From Gammaproteobacteria bacterium (lineage in GTDB: Bacteria > Pseudomonadota > Gammaproteobacteria > Burkholderiales > Rhodocyclaceae): a stretch of 64,000 nucleotides of DNA. Location: assembly GCA_029289235.1 (NCBI GenBank), contig JARFTZ010000057.1:1-64000 (forward strand). The letters are read 5' to 3'. Positions 39,611-48,570 of the stretch are shown in pieces (the stretch's first letter is position 1; the number at the start of each line of letters is the position of its first letter). The notes below the pieces were generated by a model, which did not search any database, was not told where the DNA came from, and saw only the letters and a program-made list of their open reading frames with translations. A program made the translations under genes and the position numbers.

Positions 39611-40141
39611 ATGTCCGCCATCCTCCTGCTCTATTCGACCGTCGACGGCCATACACTGACGATCTGCCAGCATATCCGGCGCATACTCGAAGGCGAGGGC
39701 AACACCGTCTCACTGCGCAAGATCGAGGATGCCGCCGACATCGACCTCGCCCCGTTCGACAAGATCGTCATCGGCGCCAGCATCCGCTACGGCAAGCACA
39801 GGCCCTCCGTGCTCGAGTTCGTCGACAAGCATCGGCCCCACCTCGACGGCAAGCCGAGCGCCTTCTTCACGGTCAATATCGTCGCCCGCAAACCCGAGAA
39901 AAACCGCCCGGAGACCAATCCGTACCTGAAGAAATTCCTCCAGCAAGCGCGCTGGCGGCCGCGGCTGCTCGACGTTTTCGCCGGCCGGCTCGACTACCCG
40001 CGCTACCGCCCCTTCGACCGGTTGATGATCCGCTTCATCATGCTCATCACCAAGGGACCGACCGATCCGGCCACCGTGGTCGAATTCACCGACTGGCAGC
40101 GCGTTGACGCGTTCGCCCGGGCGATCTGCGTCCTGGATTGA
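39611..40141 (+). CDS. hemG: flavodoxin-like menaquinone-dependent protoporphyrinogen IX dehydrogenase
   Basis: LLYSTVDGHTLTICQHI; VIGASIRYGKHRPSVLEFV; NPYLKKFL. Confidence 0.82.
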   Translation: MSAILLLYSTVDGHTLTICQHIRRILEGEGNTVSLRKIEDAADIDLAPFDKIVIGASIRYGKHRPSVLEFVDKHRPHLDGKPSAFFTVNIVARKPEKNRPETNPYLKKFLQQARWRPRLLDVFAGRLDYPRYRPFDRLMIRFIMLITKGPTDPATVVEFTDWQRVDAFARAICVLD

Positions 40142-40151
40142 GGCGACATCG

Positions 40152-40922
40152 ATGCTTGCCCTCAAACTGCTGCTGGTCCCGAGTTTCCTGATCCTCATCA
40201 CCCTCGCCGGCCGCCGCTGGGGCCCCGGCATCGCGGGGTGGCTGGCGGGGCTGCCCGTGTCCGCCGGACCGATCCTGTTCATCGTGGCGCTTGAGCAAGG
40301 ATCGGTGTTTGCCGCCTCCGCAGCCGCCGCTTCGCTCGCCGCCGTCGCGTCCACCATCGTGTTCTGCGCCGTCTATTCGCACGCCAGCCAGCGCTTCGCC
40401 TGGCCGGGCGCGCTATCGATCACCGCAGCCGTGTGGCTGGGGGCGGTCAGCCTGCTCGCCCGGCTGCCGACTTCGACGCCGCTCTCGCTGGGCCTGGCCG
40501 CGAGCGCGCTGCTCGTCGCGCCGACCCTCTTCCCGGCGCAAAGGGAACTCGTCGCCGCACGCAACATGTCGCTGGCCGAACTGGCCCTGCGTGCCCTGGC
40601 CGGGGCGCTGCTCACCCTGGCCGTCTCGCTCAGCGCCGCGCGCATCGGCAGCGCCTGGAGCGGCCTGCTCACCACCTACCCGGTGCTCGGCTCGGTGCTC
40701 GCCGTCTTCTCGCACCGCAACCACGGGGCGACGTTCGTCAACGTTCTCCTGCGCTCGATGGCCACCGGCATGTACTCGTTCGCCACCTTCTTCCTCACCT
40801 TGGCACTACTGCTCGCCGAATACGGCACGGCAACGGCCTTTTCGGTCGCCGCCGTCGCCTCGCTCGGAGCCCAACTCGCGACACTGAAATTCAAAGATCT
40901 TCGACTGCGGTCACCGGACTGA
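40152..40922 (+). CDS. hypothetical integral membrane protein
   Basis: 256-aa multi-TM ORF immediately after hemG. Confidence 0.65.
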   Translation: MLALKLLLVPSFLILITLAGRRWGPGIAGWLAGLPVSAGPILFIVALEQGSVFAASAAAASLAAVASTIVFCAVYSHASQRFAWPGALSITAAVWLGAVSLLARLPTSTPLSLGLAASALLVAPTLFPAQRELVAARNMSLAELALRALAGALLTLAVSLSAARIGSAWSGLLTTYPVLGSVLAVFSHRNHGATFVNVLLRSMATGMYSFATFFLTLALLLAEYGTATAFSVAAVASLGAQLATLKFKDLRLRSPD

Positions 40923-40932
40923 CGCTTCAGGG

Positions 40933-42831
40933 TCACTCATCCAGCGTCGTCGTGTCGCCTTCGTCCTGCCCCAGCGCCCTCGCCTTCAGCACCCGGCGCA
41001 TGATCTTGCCGGAGCGGGTCTTGGGAAGCTTTTCGGTGAAATCGATCCAGTCCGGCTTGGCGATCGGACTGAGGTGGATCGAGACGTGCTTGCGCAGTTC
41101 CTCCGCCAGCGCCGGACTCGGCTCGTGCCCAAGGCGCAGCACGACAAAGGCGTGGATCGCGTTTCCCTTCACCTCGTGCGGCAGACCGATCGCCGCAGCC
41201 TCGGCGACGGCGGGATGCGACACCAGCGCCGACTCGACCTCGGCCGTACCCAGGCGGTGGCCGGAGACCTTGATCACGTCGTCGGTCCGCCCGATGATCC
41301 AGAAGTAGCCATCCTTGTCGCGCCGCGCCGAATCGCCGGCCAGGTATTTCCCCGGATACTTGCTCCAGTAGGTCTTCACGTAGCGCTCGTCGTCCCTGTA
41401 CAGCGTGCGCAGCATCGCCGGCCACGGGTTCTTCAGCACCAGGAAGCCCTCCTCGCCGTCCGCCACCGGCTGGCCGGCCTCGTCGAGAATCTCCGCCTCC
41501 TGCCCGAAGAACGGCTTGCCGCCCGAACCCGGCTTGAGCGGCAGCGACGGTGTCGGGCAGATCTGGAACATGCCGGTCTCGGTCTGCCACCACGTGTCCA
41601 TGATCGGGCACTGCCCCTTGCCGATAACGCGGTGGAACCACTGCCAGGCCTCGGGATTGATCGGTTCGCCGACCGAGCCGAGCAGGCGCAGGCTGGACAG
41701 GTCGTGCCGGTTCGGCCAGGCCTCGCCGAAACGCATCAGCGAACGGATCGCCGTCGGTGCCGTGTAGAAGATGTTGATGCCGTAGTACTCGATCAACTGC
41801 CACCAGCGGTTGGGGTACGGGTAGGTCGGCCCGCCCTCGAACATGAAGGTCGTCGCGCCGGTCAGCAGCGGGCCATAGACGAGGTAGGAATGGCCGGTGA
41901 TCCAGCCCGGATCGGCGGTACACCACCAGCGGTCCTCGTCGCGGATGTCGAAGGTGTACTTCAGGGTCGTGTAGGTGCCGACCATGTAGCCGCCGTGCGT
42001 ATGCAGGATCGCCTTCGGCTTGCCGGTCGAGCCGGAGGTGTAGAGGATGAACAGCGTATCCTCGGCATCCATCGGCTCGGTGGCGCACGGCCCCTTGGCG
42101 ATCGGCAGCGCGGTCAGGTCGTGGTACCAGTGGTCGCGCAGCGGGTCCATCGCCACCTCGTGCCCGGTTCGCCGGACGACAATGACGTTCTCCACCGTCG
42201 GACTGAAGCGCAGCGCCTCGTCGACGATGTCCTTCAGCTTGAAGACACTGCCATTGACCCACGAACCGTCAGCGGTGATGACCAGCTTCGACTCGGAATC
42301 GCCGATGCGGTCCTGCAGCGCGTCGGCCGAGAAGCCGGCAAAGATCACCGAGTGGATGGCGCCGAGCTTGGCACAGGCCAGCATGGCGAAGACCACCTCG
42401 GGAATGCGCGGCAAATAGATCGTCACCCGATCGCCCTTGCCGACCCCCATCGCCTTCAACACGTTGGCCATCTTGGTGACTTCGCGGTTGAGGCTGAAGT
42501 ACGAGAAGGTCTGGTGATCGGTGCCGTTCTCGCCGACCCAGATCAATGCCAGCTTGTTGCGATACGGTCCGGACAGGTGGCGGTCGATGCAGTTGTGGAC
42601 GATGTTGGTGCTCGCCCCGGTGAACCACTTGAAGAACGGTGCGTTCGAGTCGTCGAGAACCTTGTCCCACGGCTTGTACCACTCCAGCTCGGCCGCCCGC
42701 TCGGCCCAGAAGCCGAGCGGATCAGCGGCCGCCGCAGCACGCAGGGCCTCGTGGTCGGGAACATGCGCCGCCGCGGCGGCAACGGGATCGGGATAAAAAA
42801 CCTCGCCTGACAACCTGCTCGACTCGCTCAT
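40933..42831 (-). CDS. acs: acetyl-CoA synthetase
   Basis: LYTSGSTGKPKAILHTHGGY; WWQTETG; RTDDVIKVSGHRLGTAEVESAL. Confidence 0.95.
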   Translation of the reverse strand: MSESSRLSGEVFYPDPVAAAAAHVPDHEALRAAAAADPLGFWAERAAELEWYKPWDKVLDDSNAPFFKWFTGASTNIVHNCIDRHLSGPYRNKLALIWVGENGTDHQTFSYFSLNREVTKMANVLKAMGVGKGDRVTIYLPRIPEVVFAMLACAKLGAIHSVIFAGFSADALQDRIGDSESKLVITADGSWVNGSVFKLKDIVDEALRFSPTVENVIVVRRTGHEVAMDPLRDHWYHDLTALPIAKGPCATEPMDAEDTLFILYTSGSTGKPKAILHTHGGYMVGTYTTLKYTFDIRDEDRWWCTADPGWITGHSYLVYGPLLTGATTFMFEGGPTYPYPNRWWQLIEYYGINIFYTAPTAIRSLMRFGEAWPNRHDLSSLRLLGSVGEPINPEAWQWFHRVIGKGQCPIMDTWWQTETGMFQICPTPSLPLKPGSGGKPFFGQEAEILDEAGQPVADGEEGFLVLKNPWPAMLRTLYRDDERYVKTYWSKYPGKYLAGDSARRDKDGYFWIIGRTDDVIKVSGHRLGTAEVESALVSHPAVAEAAAIGLPHEVKGNAIHAFVVLRLGHEPSPALAEELRKHVSIHLSPIAKPDWIDFTEKLPKTRSGKIMRRVLKARALGQDEGDTTTLDE

Positions 42832-42928
42832 GACGCCTCCATTCGTTGTTGTAGGTCCGCAACATGAAGTCGGTCTAGACTGAGCGAACGAGCTTTCGTT
42901 CCCGGCGTTGCCTACGCCGCCGATGCCG

Positions 42929-45900
42929 TCAAATGGTCTCCCACATTTTCTGCAGGCGCTTCACCGACACCGGCGCCGGCGTGCGCAATTCCTGCGCGAA
43001 CAGCTGCACGCGCAATTCTTCCAGCATCCAGCGGAACTGCTCGACCTGCGGATTCGCCACGCCCTGCTTCGCCAACAGGATCGCGCGGCGCTCGTAGTTG
43101 GTCCATAACGGCGCGTACTCGGCCATCAGCTGCGCATCGCGCGACGGATTGCTGCGCAGCTTGTCGAGGCGCATCGCCACGGCCTTGAGATAACGCGGAA
43201 AATGCTGCAAGCGCTCGAACGGCGTCTCGGCGATGAAGCGCTTGCCGATCAGGCGGCCGAGCTGCTTCTCGATGTCCTGTACCGCTGCGGCGTGCGCCTT
43301 GAACGCCGGCAATTTCTTCTGCACGGCCTGCCATTCCGTGAGAACCAGCCCGACCAGGCGGCAGATTTCCTGCGCCAGCAGGCCGAGGCGCGGCTTGGCT
43401 TCGGCGCAGCGCTGCTTGAAGCTTGCCGCATCGGTCGGCCACGGCTCGACGAGGCAGGCGCGAGCGAAGGTGAGGTCGAGCAACTGCTTGCGCAGGTCAT
43501 CGAGCGAACCGAGCGCCATGTACTGCATGGCCATCTGCGTCAGCCCCGGCAGGTTCTTCTCGAAATACTTGAGCTGTTCCTTGAACTGCAGCCGGAACAG
43601 GCGCAGCAGTCCGGCTGCATGCACCTCCTGTGCTTCCTCCAGCATATCGAAGACGCAGAGCGACACCGAATCGCCGTCGTCGTGCAGACCGGGATAGCCG
43701 ATCACCCGCTGCCCGCCACCGACATCGACTTCCATCAACTCCGGCAACTCGCCGAAGGACCAGTCTGTCATTCCCGCATACTCGGCCGGCGTTTCGTGCA
43801 GGTCGGAAAACTCCTGCTTCGCCTGCCCGCCCCACTCGCCACGCAACTCGGCAAGGTTCCGGCTCATGCCCAACTGCCGCCCGTGCTCATCGACCAGCTT
43901 GAAGTTGAACGAGAAATGCGCCGGCAGCGCATCCGGGCGGAAGGCATCCGGCGTGATTTCCCAGCCACGCGCGTTGAGGCCGCGCGTCTGCAGGATGTAG
44001 TGGATCAGCGCGGGAATCAGCCCTTTGTCAGAAGGCTGTACAGCAGAAACAAACTCGGCGGCGAACTCCGGCACCGGCACCAGTTTCGAGCGGATTTTCT
44101 GCGGCAGCGTTTTCACCAGCTGCACGACCTTTTCCTTGAGCAGCCCCGGCACCAGCCACTCGCAGCGCGCCACGGGGATCTGGTTGAGCTGCGCCAGCGG
44201 CACGGTGATCGTCACGCCATCCTTCGGCGAGCCCGGCTCGAAGTGGTACGAGAGTTCGAACTCGATACCGCCGAGCTTGAGTTCGTGCGGGAACGCCTCG
44301 GTCGTGACGCCGGCGGCCTCGTGGCGCATCAGGTCTTCGCGCTTGAGGTGCAGCAGTTTCGGCGCTTCGCGCTCGGCTTCCTTGCGCCACTTGTCGAAGT
44401 CGGCGCCGTTGGTGATGTCTTCGGGGATGATCCGGTCGTAGAAGGCGACGATCAGCTCGTCGTCGACCAGCACGTCGGGCCGGCGCGACTTGTGTTCCAG
44501 CGTCTCGATGTCGAGCATCAGCTGGTGGTTGTGGTTGTAGAACGCCCAACGCCGCGCATACTCCTCGGAGATCTCGCCCGCCACCAGGCCTTCGCGGATG
44601 AACAACTCGCGCGCCTCGGCCGGATTCATCGGACCGTAATTCACGCGCTTTTTCGGATTGACGACGATGCCGTACAGCGTCGAGCGCTCGAAGGCGACGG
44701 CCTGCATCGGTTTCTTCTCCCAATGCGGGTCGAAATAGCTCTTCTTGAGCAAATGCCCGCCGACCTTCTCCAGCCACTCGGGCTCGATGCGCGCCACGCA
44801 GCGGGCGAAGAGTTTCGACGTCTCGGTGATCTCGGCGGCGGCGATCCACTTGCCCGCTTTCTTGTTCAACGGAGAGCCGGGATGAATCAGAAACTTGATG
44901 CCGCGCGCGCCAAGGTAATGCCCCGAATCCTCCGACTTGCAGCCAATGTTGCCCAGGAGGCCGGAGAGCAAGGCGCGGTGGATCGCGTCGTAATTGGCCG
45001 GAATCTGGTTCATTCTGCCGCCGGGCCGCCCCAAGGCAGAATCGTCGTTAATTTGCGAGTCTTGCGAGCTTGCAGGCGCCCTTTTCCCCGGGAAGGGGGA
45101 TGGGGGGCTGGCCCCTTTTATCCAGTCGTGCTCGTTGGCGAGACCCAGCAACTGGCTGTGGATGTCGTGCCACTCGCGCATGCGCAGCGCCGAGAGGAAG
45201 TTGGCGTGGCAGGCCTGCACCAGTTTCCGCTGCGATTTCTTGTGCTCCAGCTCGCCTTCGTACCACTGCCAAAGCTTGAGCCAGGAGAGGAATTCCGACT
45301 TCTCGTCGGCGAATTTCTTGTGCGCCGCGTCGGCGGTGCCCTGTTTCTCCTGCGGCCGCTCGCGCGGGTCCTGCACGGTAAGCGCGGCGGCGATGACCAG
45401 CATTTCCTTCAGACAACCCTCGTCGCGGGCGGCAACAATCATGCGCGCGACACGCGGGTCGAGCGGCATCTTCGCCAACTCGTTGCCGATCGGGGTGAGC
45501 GCTCGCTCTTCCGTCACGGCGCCCAGTTCCAGCAACAGCTGATAACCGTCGCTGATCGCCTTGGGCGGCGGCGCCTCGATGAACGGGAATTTTTCCACGT
45601 CGCCGAGGCGCAGCGACTTCATGCGCAGGATGACACCGGCCAGCGACGAACGCAGGATTTCCGGGTCGGCGAAGGGGGGACGCCTGGCGAAATCCTCCTC
45701 GTCGTAAAGACGGATGCAGACGCCCGCCGACACCCGCCCGCAGCGCCCGGCGCGCTGGTTGGCCGAGGCCTGCGCGATCTTCTCGATCTGCAACTGCTCG
45801 ACCTTGTTACGGTACGAATAGCGCTTGACCCGCGCCAGCCCGGTATCGACCACATAACGGATGCCCGGCACGGTCAGCGAGGTTTCGGCGACGTTGGTCG

Positions 45901-46939
45901 CCAGGACAATGCGCCGGCCCTGATGCGGCTTGAAGATGCGCGACTGCTCTTCAGCAGAGAGGCGAGCGAAGAGCGGCAGGATTTCCGTCTGCGCGCCACC
46001 ACGACTGAAGGTATGCTTGCGCAAGGCTTCGGCCGCGTCGCGGATTTCGCGCTCGCCGGGCAGGAAGACGAGAATGTCGCCGGGGCCGATGCGATTGAGT
46101 TCGTCGCAGGCGTCCACGATCGCATCGTACAGATCGCGCTCGTCGTCGTCTTCGGCTTCCTCGGCCTGCACCGGGCGATAGCGGATATCGACCGGGAACA
46201 TCCGGCCGGACACCTCGATCACCGGCGCTGCTTTTCCGTTGACTGCGAAGTGCTGCGAGAAACGTTCCGCATCGATCGTCGCCGAGGTGATGATGACTTT
46301 CAGATCGGGCCGTTTCGGCAGCAACTGCTTGAGATAGCCGAGCAGGAAGTCGATGTTCAGGCTGCGCTCGTGTGCCTCGTCGATGATCAGCGTGTCGTAC
46401 TGCGCGAGTTGCGGGTCGCCCTGCGTCTCGGCGAGCAGGATGCCGTCGGTCATCAGCTTGATGTACGACTGCGGCGAGGTGCGGTCGGTGAAGCGGATCT
46501 TGTAGCCGACATGGCGACCGAGTTCGCTTTCCAGTTCCTGCGCGATACGCGCCGCCGTCGAGCGCGCGGCGATCCGGCGCGGCTGCGTGTGGCCGATCAG
46601 CCCGGTGGTGCCGCGCCCGAGTTCGAGGCAGATCTTCGGCAGTTGCGTCGTCTTTCCCGAACCTGTTTCGCCGCAGACGATCACCACCTGATGTTTGGCG
46701 ATCAACCCGGCGATTTCAGCGCGGCGCTCGTTGACCGGCAACTCTTCAGGAAATTTCGGCTTCGGCAAATTCTCGCGCCGGACAGCAACGATGGCGCGGG
46801 ATTTTTCCAGCAGTCTGTCGTACTCGACCTGCAACGCTTCCTGCCTCGTGCCGTAAAGATGGCGCAGGTTGCGCTTCATCGACGCGAGACGACGGGAGTC
46901 GCTGGCCAGGCAATCAAAAAATTCGGGTATTTTGTTCAA
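42929..46939 (-). CDS. hrpA: ATP-dependent RNA helicase HrpA
   Basis: GETGSGKTTQLPK; DEAHERSLNIDFLLGYLK; QRAGRCGR; 1336 aa. Confidence 0.95.
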   Translation of the reverse strand: MNKIPEFFDCLASDSRRLASMKRNLRHLYGTRQEALQVEYDRLLEKSRAIVAVRRENLPKPKFPEELPVNERRAEIAGLIAKHQVVIVCGETGSGKTTQLPKICLELGRGTTGLIGHTQPRRIAARSTAARIAQELESELGRHVGYKIRFTDRTSPQSYIKLMTDGILLAETQGDPQLAQYDTLIIDEAHERSLNIDFLLGYLKQLLPKRPDLKVIITSATIDAERFSQHFAVNGKAAPVIEVSGRMFPVDIRYRPVQAEEAEDDDERDLYDAIVDACDELNRIGPGDILVFLPGEREIRDAAEALRKHTFSRGGAQTEILPLFARLSAEEQSRIFKPHQGRRIVLATNVAETSLTVPGIRYVVDTGLARVKRYSYRNKVEQLQIEKIAQASANQRAGRCGRVSAGVCIRLYDEEDFARRPPFADPEILRSSLAGVILRMKSLRLGDVEKFPFIEAPPPKAISDGYQLLLELGAVTEERALTPIGNELAKMPLDPRVARMIVAARDEGCLKEMLVIAAALTVQDPRERPQEKQGTADAAHKKFADEKSEFLSWLKLWQWYEGELEHKKSQRKLVQACHANFLSALRMREWHDIHSQLLGLANEHDWIKGASPPSPFPGKRAPASSQDSQINDDSALGRPGGRMNQIPANYDAIHRALLSGLLGNIGCKSEDSGHYLGARGIKFLIHPGSPLNKKAGKWIAAAEITETSKLFARCVARIEPEWLEKVGGHLLKKSYFDPHWEKKPMQAVAFERSTLYGIVVNPKKRVNYGPMNPAEARELFIREGLVAGEISEEYARRWAFYNHNHQLMLDIETLEHKSRRPDVLVDDELIVAFYDRIIPEDITNGADFDKWRKEAEREAPKLLHLKREDLMRHEAAGVTTEAFPHELKLGGIEFELSYHFEPGSPKDGVTITVPLAQLNQIPVARCEWLVPGLLKEKVVQLVKTLPQKIRSKLVPVPEFAAEFVSAVQPSDKGLIPALIHYILQTRGLNARGWEITPDAFRPDALPAHFSFNFKLVDEHGRQLGMSRNLAELRGEWGGQAKQEFSDLHETPAEYAGMTDWSFGELPELMEVDVGGGQRVIGYPGLHDDGDSVSLCVFDMLEEAQEVHAAGLLRLFRLQFKEQLKYFEKNLPGLTQMAMQYMALGSLDDLRKQLLDLTFARACLVEPWPTDAASFKQRCAEAKPRLGLLAQEICRLVGLVLTEWQAVQKKLPAFKAHAAAVQDIEKQLGRLIGKRFIAETPFERLQHFPRYLKAVAMRLDKLRSNPSRDAQLMAEYAPLWTNYERRAILLAKQGVANPQVEQFRWMLEELRVQLFAQELRTPAPVSVKRLQKMWETI
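45012..45120. repeat. hairpin-rich repeat-like segment inserted in frame within hrpA
   Basis: Inverted repeat ATTCTGCC...GGCAGAAT (45012-45042), a second palindromic CCCTTTTCCCCGGGAAGGGG segment, and low-complexity peptide KGASPPSPFPGKRAPASSQDSQINDDSALGRPGGR. Confidence 0.55.
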
Positions 46940-47100
46940 AGGAAAACTGCTTTGATAATTTTCTCAAAGGCGGAATGATACAGGCGTCAAGGCCCTGATA
47001 TCGATCGAAATCCCGATGGCTCGGCCGCGCGGACGGAACAGCGGCGCTCCGGCCATCGCGCCTTTTCCCGGTTACTCTTGCAAGCGAGAAGGAGCAGAAA

Positions 47101-47466
47101 ATGCCTATTCCCTGGCTTTCCGTACTGAAGATGGTTCCCTGGAGCGATGTCATCAGCAACGCGCCGAAAGTGGCCGAAGGTGCCAGAAAACTCTGGGCAG
47201 CCGTTTCCAGGAAGGAGACCGTCACACCTCCTGAAGAAACGAGCCCGGCGCTCTCGCCCGAAGCACAGGCCATCGCCCTGCTTCAGGCGCAATTGTCGGA
47301 CTTGCAGCAACAGATGCTGACGTCCTCGGAGCTGATCAAGGCGCTGGCCGATCAGAACACCGAACTGATCAAGCGCATCGAAGTCAGCCGAATCAGGATT
47401 CTCTGGCTGGCGGGCGCCACGGTCGTGCTTGGCATTGCCGCGCTGATCCAGTTTCTCGCGGCTTGA
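47101..47466 (+). CDS. hypothetical protein with coiled coil and C-terminal TM
   Basis: AIALLQAQLSDLQQQMLTSSELIKALADQNTELIKRI followed by ILWLAGATVVLGIAALIQFLA. Confidence 0.65.
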   Translation: MPIPWLSVLKMVPWSDVISNAPKVAEGARKLWAAVSRKETVTPPEETSPALSPEAQAIALLQAQLSDLQQQMLTSSELIKALADQNTELIKRIEVSRIRILWLAGATVVLGIAALIQFLAA

Positions 47467-47500
47467 TGCACTGCCGCTCCTGACCCGGCCCTGCCACATT

Positions 47501-48097
47501 TCACTGTTTTTTCGTCCAGCCGAACAATCCGCCAAAAACGGCCAGAACACCGCCCCCAAGTTTCGGCAACAACCAGATCAGCAGCAACAGGAACAAACCC
47601 AACAGGATCAGGAAGAGGGCCGGATAAAAGATCGCCGCCCAGAGACCCGAAACCGCCAGCGCATCTTCACCCAACGAGGCGGCAATGTTGGAGAAGGGTT
47701 CGGGCGAGGTGTTGATCATGGCGCGGCTGCCTGCCTTGGCCAGATGTGTTCCGGCGGTCACGGCGCCCCCGAGCAGGCCGGCGGCCACCATCCATGCGGG
47801 GTCGTGACCGCCGAGCGCCAGCGCCGCCAGCAACGCACCCGCGGGGATGCGGATGAAGCCCTGGATGCCATCCCACAGCGAATCAACGATCGCGATCTTG
47901 TCGGCCAGGAATTCGATCACGCACAGCAACCCCGACAATCCGATGATCCATGGGTTTTCCAGGATGGACAAGGACGCCGGCAGGTCCAGATAGCCGAGCC
48001 TGGCCAATACTCCGGCCAGGAAGAGCACGGCATAGAGGCGCATGCCGCTGGCCCAGGCCATTCCCCCGGCCAGCGCTACCGGCTGCAGAACATCCAT
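47501..48097 (-). CDS. DUF4126-like membrane protein
   Basis: GGMAWASGMRLYAVLFLAGVLARLGYLDLPASLSILENPWIIGLSGLLCVIEFLADK. Confidence 0.75.
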   Translation of the reverse strand: MDVLQPVALAGGMAWASGMRLYAVLFLAGVLARLGYLDLPASLSILENPWIIGLSGLLCVIEFLADKIAIVDSLWDGIQGFIRIPAGALLAALALGGHDPAWMVAAGLLGGAVTAGTHLAKAGSRAMINTSPEPFSNIAASLGEDALAVSGLWAAIFYPALFLILLGLFLLLLIWLLPKLGGGVLAVFGGLFGWTKKQ

Positions 48098-48184
48098 GAC
48101 TCGGTCCGCCCGCCGGTTCTCGAACTATCCGGGCTTCCGTTCGGCGCCGGAATGCCCCGGGTGGATGGTGCCGACATCGTCCGG

Positions 48185-48430
48185 CTATCCCTTGCGCAGT
48201 CTGCCCACTACGTACAACAGCACGAAGGCTCCGACAACGGAACCGATGAATCCCGCCCCCTGGCCCATCCGATAGAGGCCAAAATACTGCCCGACAACTC
48301 CGGCCAGGAACGAACCCGCGATGCCAAGCAGGATCGTCATGACGAAGCCCATGTTTTCCTTGCCGGGATAAAGAAATCTGGCAACCACACCGACGGCCAG
48401 CCCAAGTACGATCATCGACAGAACACCCAT
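48185..48430 (-). CDS. GlsB/YeaQ/YmgE family stress response membrane protein
   Basis: IVLGLAVGVVARFLYPGKENMGFVMTILLGIAGSFLAGVVGQYFG. Confidence 0.88.
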   Translation of the reverse strand: MGVLSMIVLGLAVGVVARFLYPGKENMGFVMTILLGIAGSFLAGVVGQYFGLYRMGQGAGFIGSVVGAFVLLYVVGRLRKG

Positions 48431-48570
48431 GAACCCCCCTCCAGAAAGTGATGGTTGGATCAATCACCGTTGCCACGCCAGCGTTCATTCATTGCAATTG
48501 CACGCATACGATACTGGTTTTCGGGTGGCACCAGTTAAAATAACCGGCTTCTGAAATCAAGGATCCTGTC

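Noticed and set aside
43202-46978. 1258-aa plus-strand ORF opposite hrpA
   Set aside because: Antisense shadow of hrpA in high-GC sequence; Arg/Leu/Asp/Gln-rich translation without motifs.
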